Part shown: positions 10,741-18,735 of the stretch, one piece after another
How positions within the stretch are numbered: the stretch's first letter is position 1
How the letters are laid out: the number at the start of each line of letters is the position of its first letter
Assembly (NCBI GenBank): GCA_000447185.1
Contig: KE647264.1
Coordinates: 21,815-40,549 of the forward strand
DNA from: Vairimorpha apis BRL 01
Lineage: Eukaryota > Microsporidia > Nosematidae
Direction: 5' to 3'
DNA length: 18,735 nucleotides
Position numbers and translations under genes: made by a program
The notes under the pieces: model-generated
Databases searched by the model: none
What the model was told of the DNA's origin: nothing
The model's input: only the letters and a program-made list of their open reading frames with translations

Positions 10741-10994
10741 TAATATTAATAAAATTAAATATTGTTATATTTATATTTAAATAAAGTTTTAATATCATTA
10801 AAGTATTTATATATTATAAAATTTTTACATGAAATTATTATTAATTTACAATACTTAAACCATATTTTTTTATATTGTCATATTATTCAATTTGAAATAT
10901 GTCAAAAATTTCAATATATAAAATAACATCAATTTTAATTTGTTAATAATTAATAAAAACAATATGAAATTAATAAATAGTTTGTAAATTTATA

Positions 10995-11415
10995 TATACA
11001 ATTCAATTATTTATAATTGTAAAATAAATAAAAACAATATAAAATTAATATAATAATATTCAATTATATAAAAATATATAATAAATATATAAAAATATAT
11101 AAAAATATATAAAAATATATAAAAATATATAAAAATATATAAAAATATATAAAAATATATAAAAATATATAAAAATATATAAAAATATATAAAAATATAT
11201 AAAATTAATTAATAAAATTCAATTATTTATAATTGTAAAATAAATTAAAACAATATAAAATAATTTAATAATTTGTAAATTTAATCAACACAATCTATAA
11301 TAAATAAAAACAATCTATAATAAATAAAAACAATATAAAATTAATGCAAAAATATAAAATTTATTAATACAATTTAATTATTTATAATTGTAAAATAAAT
11401 TAAAACAATATAAAA
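10995..11415. repeat. Dispersed palindromic element CAATTATTTATAATTG, three copies
   Basis: Near 11006, 11220 and 11370 an inverted repeat, CAATTAT-TT-ATAATTG (first base altered in the last copy), is followed by TAAAATAAAT and then an AAAACAATATAAAA block. The three copies flank and interrupt the decamer array. Confidence 0.7.
11091..11200. repeat. Perfect 10-bp array AAAAATATAT x 11
   Basis: Eleven exact head-to-tail copies of AAAAATATAT place an A5 tract every 10 bp, close to one helical turn. Phased A-tracts of this kind are known to curve DNA. The array is flanked by near-copies upstream (about 11070-11090). Confidence 0.95.
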
Positions 11416-11559
11416 TAAATATTAATATTTTATTTAATAAGTACTTTAATTTTTTTAATTTCACGTTCTTATTACATTTATTATTTTATATATAAATATA
11501 TATTTTAAAATAAAATACAATATGAAATAAAACAATTATAATATAAAAAAAATACTTTC

Positions 11560-12000
11560 ATTATTATTAATACTACATTATATATATTAGTATTACTTAT
11601 ATATATATTATATAGCATTATTATAATATACTTTCATTATTATTAATACAATATTATTTATAAAGGATTACTTTAATATATATTATTATAGTTTTACATA
11701 CTTATATTAAAAAAAAACATTATATATAAATTATATAACATTATTATAGTATACTTAATTATTACTAATACTTCATTATATATAAAGTATTACTTAAATA
11801 TATATTTCTAATATTATTATAGTATACTTAATTATTACTAATACTTCATATATATTATTATTACTTAAATATATATTTCTAATATTATTATAGTATACTT
11901 AATTATTATAAATACTTCATATATATTATTATTACTTAAATATATATTTCTAATATTATTATAGTATACTTAATTATTATAAATACAACATTATATATAT
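11560..12000. repeat. 71-73 bp tandem repeat, four clear plus about two diverged copies
   Basis: TTATTATAGTATACTTAATT begins at about 11741, 11814, 11885 and 11956 (spacing 73, 71, 71). Each copy is followed by ATTACTAATACTTCA-like and TTACTTAAATATATATTTC blocks. Older relatives (TACTTTCATTATTATTAATAC) lie upstream near 11565 and 11630. Non-coding. Confidence 0.85.
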
Positions 12001-12419
12001 ATAATATTATACTAAAAATATTATTTGTATTATTAACAATTTACAACATAAAATTTTTATTTTTTAATACAAAATAATCGTAACAATATTATAAAATCTT
12101 TTAAACTACATAAATTGTAACAATAATATTAATTTTTTTATATATATAATTGGTACATTAAAATTACAATTCTTTAAATATTATAAAGACTTATTACAAT
12201 AAATTTTAACTTAATAATTTAATTTTAATTAGAAACACCTTTTACATAAATCATTACATACATAAATAATATATAAGACAGTTTTTAATACTATAATTAT
12301 AATAGTATAAAGATAATACTAAAACAGTAAGGATACTCTAAAAGTATTATACTACATATTTAAAACTTTTATAATATTACTCTATAAATACATTAATATA
12401 TATATAAATTCACTTTTTA

Positions 12420-12615
12420 TAAATATAACTTACATACATAATACAATATATATATAAATAATACACATATATCAATACTACACACAATAGAATATCAACA
12501 TATAAATCAATGTAACAATATATATATATCAATACACATATATATATATATCAATACACACAATAGAATATAAATATATATATATCAATACACACACATA
12601 TTTATACAAATCCAC
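12420..12615. repeat. Interspersed TA microsatellite with ATCAATACACA units
   Basis: Runs of TA alternate with ATATCAATACACA and CAATAGAATAT(A) units, each present three or more times just past the SMC5 stop codon. Likely replication-slippage DNA. Confidence 0.65.
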
Positions 12616-12661
12616 AACATATAAATGTATTACAATTCTATTATTAATCTCTTCACATAAA

Positions 12662-15600
12662 CTATCCATTTAAATAAGCTCTCTTCACATCCTCACTCTG
12701 ATCAGACATAAGTATAATACACTTCATCCCCTTACTATAACACAACCCTTCAACTAATTTAGGACTAATTATAAAAAACTGTGTCCTCGTTTCTCTCTCA
12801 CACATATCAAATAAAATGTCAAGTACTTTCTTCTCATTATATTTATCCATACCTTGATTTATTTCATCTACTAGTCTGAAAGGTGAATTGTCTATAGATT
12901 GTAAAGATAGTAGGAATAGAATTATTGAAACTGATTTCTCACCACCACTTTGTCTAAATGAATTGAGTTTTTCTAGTTTTTCGTTTTCACGGAATTTTAC
13001 CAGGATATTTAGTTTCCATTGTTTGCATGGGAGGTTTTTGTATTCGAATTGTAATTTTCCTTCGCAGCGGGTGTTTTTTTTATTGGATTTATTAATTGTA
13101 TTAGTAGATTTACTATTTATTGTATTAATTGATTTATTACAGTTAGTAGATTTTATGTTACTGTTATTTTCACAATTGTTTTGATCAAGAGTACAATTTT
13201 CACTATTTATAAATATATTCTCATTAACACACTTCTCATTATTAATACATATATTCTCATTACATTCATTTCCATCTATATAATCACATCCATCAACAGA
13301 TCTATTCTCATTACATCCATCTATACATTCATTTCTACGTCCTGTTCCATTTCCACTTCCTTCATAAAATTCACCAACACCTATATCACACTTCTCACCA
13401 ATTTTACTAAACAACTCCCCAAATTTTATCCCAATACACTTAACAATCTCCTCTACATTCTCACAAACTTCACTTCTAATCTCATTAACAATTTTATCAT
13501 CATCACTCTTACAACATTCCAATTCACTCAACTCCTTCTCAACATCACCCAATTCCTTCTCAACAACATCCATCTCATTTTGAATATCCTCATCAACATT
13601 AATAAATTTAAGTTGAGCAACTTCAGTACGAATTAATAAATTAAGTTCATCCACATCATTAGGTAAATCTTCCATTTCTTGTTTACTATAAACCTTATTT
13701 TTCAATAAATCTTTTTTTCTTGTATTTTAGGTTTAAGATTATTTTAATTTTTTCATGTTCATTTATAGATTGATTTATTATAACATTTTGATTAATTAAA
13801 TTTGTTTTTGATGACATCAGTAACTGTAATTTCTTATAATCATTCTTAATATTTTTATAAATTAAAATAGATTTTTTATATAAATTTAAATAATCTTTAT
13901 TTTTTAATAAATTTATTATTTCTTTTTTTATTTTAATTTTTTCATTTTTTAAATTAAAAATTGTATTTTTAATTTGTTTTTCTTTAATTTTTATGTCAAT
14001 TGATTCTTCATATTTTTTTATTTGTATATTTTTGTTTCTTATAGTATCAATTGTTATTCTGTAAATATTTAATCTGTTTTTTATTTCACTTATTTTTGTA
14101 TTAAATTCTGTTTTTTTTCATATATTTTTGTTAATTTTGTTTTTATTATTTTGTTTTCGTTTAATAATTTTATTAAATTATCGTTATATTTTTTTCTTTG
14201 ATTATTATATTTTTCTAGTTTTGTGTTTATTTCTTTTATATCTTGTTTTGATGTAAATATGTTTTTTGGTTTTATTATGTTACTGGAGATAACATAATCG
14301 TTTTTGTTATATTTGCTTCTTTTTATTTCTATATATTTTCCGTTTATAGCCATTCTTTTAAATTTTGTATTTTCGAAAATTTGTTTTTCATTTATTTTTG
14401 TAGTTGGAGTTAGATTGTTATTTATATTTGAAGTGGGAATATTTGTGTTATAAGTGGGAATATTTATGTTGGAAGTTGTATTAATATTTGTAGTGGGAAT
14501 ATTTATATTGGAAGTAGTATTATTATTCGTATTGAGATTACTATTTATAGAGAATGTATTTATATTATTTTTATTATCTATTTCATTATTATTTATATTA
14601 CTATCTATTCCATTACTATTAATATTACTACTTATATATTTCTTCTTATTATCTATTCCATTAATACTATTGTTATTATCCATTCCACTACTATTTATGT
14701 ACTTCTTATCTCTATTGTTACTTATTGCCATTCTCTTAAACTTTTCTTCTCCATCATTTCCACCATCCAATCTATTTACATTATCAACATCCAATCTATT
14801 TACATTTCCATTTTTACTTCCACCATCCAATCTATTAACATTATCACCATCCAATCTATTTTTACTTCCACCATCCAATCTATTTACATCCCCACCACTT
14901 CTCAACACAGGCACATCATGTACATGACAACTAACACATAACAAATCTTTAATCTCATTTCTAGCATCAATATAATCAAGTATAACACCATCAAATCCAT
15001 AACTTTTTATTTCTTCAGGTGTATGTGATGGACTAGGTACTTTACGAATAGCTTCTACTACATTTATACTTAAAGATTTCTCATCTTTCATTATTTTTGA
15101 GAATAGTTCGAAATCTTCCGAGTTTTTACATATAAATGAAGTAAGTACGTGGTAATTTAGAAATATTTCTACTTCATTTATATAGTTTTCGTTTTTTATA
15201 TTTATGTTTAAGAAAGGTGGTTCTATTATTTCGTCTTTAAATTTTATATAATTAGATTTGTTGATATCTTTAATATTCTTATTGTCTTTAATATCATTAA
15301 TATTTTTAGTGTCTTTAAGAGTATTTTTAGTGTCTTTGATATCTTTACTAATTATATTATTGTCTTTAATATTTATATCATTGTCTACATGAATGTCTTT
15401 TATATCTTTACTGTCTTTAATATTACAATTACTATCTATATTACTGTCTTTACTATCTATGTTATTACTGTCTTTATCACTCTTACCATCACATACACTT
15501 TTCTCTCTATTCTCTCTTAACCACATAACAGCTCTATAAGTATCATACGAATACCTTTTCAATTGTTCCATCCGTCTCTCTTTATATTCCATTATCTTTC

Positions 15601-17943
15601 TCTTCTCTTCTTCTAAAATATCAACTTGTCTTTTAATATCAAAACAAGTTTGTTTTATTTGATCTGTTGATTTCTTATTTCTAAATAATTCATCTTGTAA
15701 TTCATCTAGTGCTGTGTTATCGTATTGTATGAATAAATTGTCTATATTTGAAGTTTGGTAGATGAAATCTAAATTTAGTGTATTATCAATATTTGTATTA
15801 TCATCTATACTAATATTATTATCATTTGTATTATACATTCTATTATTATCTAACGTATCCATTCTTTCATTTCTCTTATCCATTCTATTACCATCTATAA
15901 TTCTACTTTCCAAAATATCATTTCTATTACCATCCAATATATCCATTCTCTTATCCATTCTCCCATCACTTCTCTTATACATTCCACCACCTTCAAAAAC
16001 ATCATCATTAAAATACTCTCTATCACAACAAATCTTACTTTTAATATTCTCCACTTCCCTCCGATAATCACTTACTTCATTCCTCAACTTACATACCTCA
16101 TTCTCTCTATCAACCTTTTTTTTATTAACCAACTCATTCTCAATTTCCAACAACTCAATTTCATTTAAATTAAACTTAAATTTATTTAAAAATTCATTAA
16201 TCTGATTATCTAAACTATTTAATTCTTTTAAACATTCTTGCAATTCCAAATTAAACGGATTATTTTCAATAACATTAATTTGATTTTCAATATCACTAAT
16301 TTCCAATAAATTATCATTAAAATTTTTATTAAAATTTTAATAGAATTATTAATTCTTTTATAATCATTTACAATATCATCATATTCAATCCAAATAAGTT
16401 TACTTTTAATTTTGTCTAAATTTAATTGTTTTTGTGTTTTTATTTTAATTTTTCAATTTCTTTACTCATTTTTATTTTAGAATTTTTTAAATTATTTTTT
16501 TTTAAAATTTAAAGTTTGTTGTTTTGTTAAATTTAAATTTATTTTATTTTCTAAATCTTGTATTTTTATTAATTTATTTATTAAATATTGTTTATTTAAA
16601 CATGATAAAGTATTATAAAGTAATTCGTTGTTGGTCATTAAACAGAATTCTGATACTCGTTCTTGTGGTAAATATTGGCATAAATTTGTTACGTCTATTT
16701 TTATATTTTTTATAAAGTTTTGATATTCTGTTTTTTTTACTATTGTGTCATTTATATAATAAAAGTTGTTGGCTATTGTAAATTCTCTTCCTATTTTTAT
16801 ATAGTAAAAATTGTTGTCTATTGTAAATTCATTTTCTATTTTTTCATAGTAGAAATTGTTGTCTATTGTAAATTCATTTTCTATTTTTTATAGTAAAAAT
16901 TGTTGTCTATTGTAAATTCACTTCCTATTTTTATTTTTAATTCTATTTTTGATAAATGTTCTCCAAATTTTATGTATTCTTTTATTTGTTTTGATTTTCC
17001 TATCGTTTTTGGTGTACCACCGAATAATAAACAGAGTGCGTTACTTATTGTTGATTTTCCCGAGCCATTTGGGCCTATTATAAAAATTTAGTGTTGGTGA
17101 AAATGTTATTGTAGTGTTTTTGAAATGTTTGGAAGTTTTTTAGAGTTAGTGAGAGTATTTTTGTGATTGTGTTTGGAGTTAATGTAGAAGAGATGTTATC
17201 TATAATATTTGAAATGGAGGATGTATTTAAATTGTTGTTAATATTTGTATTTATATTATTTGTGTTGGTATTATTTGTATTTGAAGTGGAGGATGTAGAG
17301 TGATTGTTATTTGTATTATTGTTAATATTATTTAATGTATTTGTACTATTTATATTGTTTATATTTGTATTGTTAATATCATCTCTGTTTATATTATTTA
17401 TTGTAGAAGAAGAAGAGTATGTATTTGTATAATTGTTAATAATATTATTAAATGTACTTTTTATTATTAAATGTATTTATATTATCTGTGTTTATATTAT
17501 TTATATTATTAAATATACTTATATTAATATTGTTAATATTATTTGTATAATTGATATTTTCTATTATTATCTAACAATATGTTATTATTATTATAAATAG
17601 AATTATTTCTATTATTATTAATAAGATTACTATTATATTCTATATCATATTCTCTATTATCCATTTTCATATCCACTTTATTAATATCTACACTATTAAA
17701 ATCCACATTATTAATATTATCAATTTCTACACTATTATTATTAATATATTTATGCACATCAACATTATTTATATTATTTGTATTATTAATATTATCAATA
17801 TCTACACTGTTAAAATTATCCATTTCCACTTTATTAATATCTACACTATAAATATCTTTATCAATCCACTCATTCTCCACACCATTATTATCAATCCACT
17901 CATTCTCCACACCATTATTATCAATTAATGCATCCTCAATCAT
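12662..17943 (-). CDS. SMC5: SMC5, Asn-rich expanded and broken by about ten frameshifts
   Basis: Minus strand, about 1,759 residues once joined, against roughly 1,000-1,100 normally. SMC5 pairs with SMC6 as an ATPase in recombination repair and chromosome segregation. An Asn-rich extension (~1-255) precedes the head: LKNFQTF, Walker A GPNGSGKS (~289) and SMC5-type YLPQERVSEF (~424). Then come coiled coil, WLRENREK (~803), hinge YGFDGVILDYIDA (~980) and IKRSKY. The C-head has FRENEKLEKLNSFRQSGGEKS (signature, ~1665) and FRLVDEINQGMD (Walker B), diagnostic of SMC5 over SMC6 or RAD50. ATPase residues are intact. The frame breaks near 17557 (+1), 17458 (+1), 17117 (+1), 17082 (+1), 16884 (-1), 16495 (+1), 16443 (-1), 16323 (-1), 14111 (-1) and 13712 (+1), all in A/T runs; 14117-16306 is unbroken. 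Low-complexity insertions fall between conserved blocks. The ATG follows an in-frame stop and a CCCC motif. Confidence 0.93.
14342..14895 (-). repeat. Low-complexity insertion in the SMC5 hinge
   Basis: This separates the hinge strand ending HDVPV from the strand containing KYIEIKRSKY. Its first part holds repeated NRLDGGSK / NRLDGDNV units (about 14761-14895), and the rest is Asn/Ser/Ile/Thr-rich. KFKRMAI occurs on both sides (near 14727 and 14350), so the block may have grown from a local duplication. Confidence 0.8.
15240..15520 (-). repeat. Asp/Lys/Asn-rich repeat tract in the SMC5 coiled coil
   Basis: About 85 residues built from DIKD, KDTKN and DSNID-type units sit exactly between WLRENREK and FKDEIIEPP, which are adjacent in ordinary SMC5 proteins. 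The reading frame is open throughout. Confidence 0.75.
16741..16919 (-). repeat. 45-bp in-frame tandem repeat in the SMC5 head, four copies
   Basis: Four copies of a 15-residue unit, EFTIDNNFYYxKIEN, begin at 16919, 16875, 16830 and 16785. They lie between Walker A and YLPQERVSEF, where an SMC head has its beta strands. The first unit is one base short (T6 at 16884-16889), which breaks the frame, while copy two keeps the full length. Confidence 0.9.
17861..17920 (-). repeat. Exact 30-bp duplication in the SMC5 N-terminus
   Basis: Two identical 30-base units encode IDNNGVENEW twice near the SMC5 start. Perfect identity points to a recent event in the poorly constrained Asn-rich extension. Confidence 0.9.
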
Positions 17944-18019
17944 AACAATATAAAGGGGTACCACATTTTAAATGTCCCCTTTCATCCAATCATTATTTTT
18001 AACAATAAATTTACCCCAA
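17944..18019. promoter_or_regulatory. 76-bp divergent promoter region of SMC5 and the E2 gene
   Basis: The two genes start back to back 76 bp apart. Each side has its own C-run on its coding strand: CCCC at 17955-17958 (reverse strand), 12 bases before the SMC5 ATG, and CCCC at 18014-18017, 3 bases before the E2 ATG. A further CCCC sits at 17976-17979. Both promoters must fit in this interval or overlap it. Confidence 0.55.
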
Positions 18020-18525
18020 ATGGCAACACAAGACTCTGCAGCAATAAAAAGATTAAAAAAGAACATACAAACATCCAGAAAAGATTAAACAATCCAGATC
18101 CAAATGATAGAACATCAAATTGTATAGAAATAGTACCATTCGTAAGTGGAGACATATTTACATGGGAAGCATATTTAACAGCCCCAAAAGATTCTGTTTA
18201 TGAAGGAGGAAGATTTAAACTGTTAATTAATTTTCCACCTGATTATCCTTTTAAAGCACCTAAAGTTACTTTTATTAGTCCTATTTATCATCCTAATATA
18301 AATAGTAAAGGGAATATTCGTATTGATATATTGGCTGATGGATGGTCTCCTGCACTTACTTTAGATAAAGTGTTAGTGTCTCTTTTAAGTTGGTTGGATG
18401 AACCTAATCCTGATGATCCGTTGAGGAGTGAAGTGGCTGATATATATAAGAATGATTTTGAGGAATATAAGAAGAGATGTAGGGAGAGTGTTGTTAAGAT
18501 GATGAAGGATCAAAATAAACGGTGA
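18020..18525 (+). CDS. Ubc4/5-like ubiquitin-conjugating (E2) fold protein lacking the catalytic Cys; one frameshift
   Basis: About 168 residues once joined. AIKRLKKNIQ is the first E2 helix, followed by FTWEAYLTAPKDSVYEGGRF, FPPDYPFKAPKVTF, IYHPNIN (the HPN motif), WSPALTLDKVLVSL and NPDDPL, in Ubc4/Ubc5 order. In an active E2 the segment after HPN reads G-x-I-C-L-D-I-L, the Cys carrying ubiquitin as a thioester. Here it reads GNIRIDIL, with Arg encoded by CGT at 18319-18321 (~residue 101), so as written the protein cannot form the thioester. It may be a UEV-like cofactor, a decaying gene or a one-base error (TGT to CGT). An early -1 frameshift lies near 18079-18086 (A4 or T2 run). The C-terminus is a basic helix slightly longer than in Ubc4. 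The ATG follows CCCC and diverges from SMC5. Confidence 0.9.
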
Positions 18526-18735
18526 TTGTTATGGAAGTGTTTTAATGTTATTTATATTAATATAGTTGTATTATATGTTATATTATATTATATTATATTG
18601 TGTTATAAAGTTTATATTATATTATTATATTATATTAATGTTATAATGGTTTTATTATATTATGTTAATGTTATGTTGTTATTATTTATTGTAATAATAT
18701 TATATTATAGTATGATAATATTTGTATAATTATGT
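18526..18735. other. AT-rich 3' flank
   Basis: Low-complexity TTATATTAT-type DNA downstream of the E2 stop. It stays open in one frame only because it lacks stops by composition. No gene seen. Confidence 0.7.

Larger units (their letters stand above)
9949..12661. other. 2.7-kb repeat-rich gene-free region between SMC5 and STE12
   Basis: This region lies downstream of SMC5 and upstream of STE12, both on the minus strand. It has extremely low GC and no coding-like frame. Several distinct tandem and dispersed AT repeats are stacked along it (listed separately). I see no RNA gene or transposon open frame. Confidence 0.75.

Noticed and set aside
8460..12000. CRISPR-like array
   Set aside because: The repeats have no unique spacers of constant length and no cas genes; these are AT minisatellites in a eukaryotic genome.
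13181..13636. 151-codon open frame on the plus strand opposite SMC5
   Set aside because: Ile/Thr/Asn-rich antisense shadow of the conserved SMC5 frame, with no motif of its own.
14454..14927. 157-codon Leu/Ile/Phe-rich plus-strand frame that looks like a membrane protein
   Set aside because: It is the complement of the Asn-rich and NRLDGG-repeat part of SMC5; the hydrophobicity is a composition effect.
15762..16067. Leu/Ser-rich plus-strand frame of about 100 codons
   Set aside because: Antisense of a low-complexity SMC5 insertion.
12662..17943. Several separate genes (three long frames) instead of one
   Set aside because: SMC head, hinge and C-head motifs occur in proper order on one strand, and intervening sequence is open in a neighbouring phase, so it is one SMC5 gene. 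SMC6 and RAD50 were rejected because YLPQERVSEF and FRLVDEINQGMD are SMC5-type.
18526..18729. Open frame after the E2 gene
   Set aside because: Pure Ile/Leu/Tyr/Val low-complexity translation of TTATAT repeats, with no ATG at its start.

Overview
ORGANISM. The window looks like nuclear DNA of a very AT-rich, intron-poor eukaryote, most likely a microsporidian or a close fungal relative. Evidence: near-total A/T between genes; five protein genes with no visible introns; a short run of C just before the start codon in four of five genes (a known microsporidian promoter feature); divergent, mostly short versions of eukaryotic proteins; and a fungal-type STE12 factor. TAA, TAG and TGA all act as stops. 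Another AT-rich fungal lineage cannot be excluded without a database search.

LAYOUT. 1-4087: gene-free AT-rich DNA. 4088-4471 (+): small protein resembling the N-terminal region of borealin/Nbl1. 4472-5425: spacer with a 92-bp duplication and a possible gene relic (4912-5097). 5426-7221 (+): kinesin with a C-terminal helix-hairpin-helix domain, i.e. a kinesin-10/KID-type chromokinesin. 7222-8838: spacer with two minisatellites. 8839-9896 (-): STE12-family transcription factor, with a palindrome of two STE12-like half-sites 40 bp upstream. 9897-12661: 2.8 kb of stacked AT repeats. 12662-17943 (-): SMC5, enlarged to about 1,759 residues by Asn-rich insertions. 17944-18019: 76-bp divergent intergenic region. 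18020-18525 (+): Ubc4/5-like E2 whose catalytic cysteine reads as arginine. 18526-18735: AT-rich DNA.

STRIKING FEATURES. Every gene except the first is broken by one-base frameshifts in short A/T runs: 3 in the kinesin, 1 in STE12, about 10 in SMC5 and 1 in the E2, while the protein on both sides stays conserved. Consensus or assembly indels are the simplest explanation, but three breaks sit on A7 runs where a -1 slip restores the frame exactly, two of them on the textbook A-AAA-AAC heptamer. C-rich and G-rich stretches also alternate on a few-hundred-base scale, switching inside genes.

HOW THE GENES RELATE. A chromokinesin, SMC5 and a possible chromosomal-passenger protein all act in chromosome segregation or integrity. 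Nothing shows co-regulation, so this may be chance. STE12 and the E2 serve gene regulation and ubiquitin signalling.
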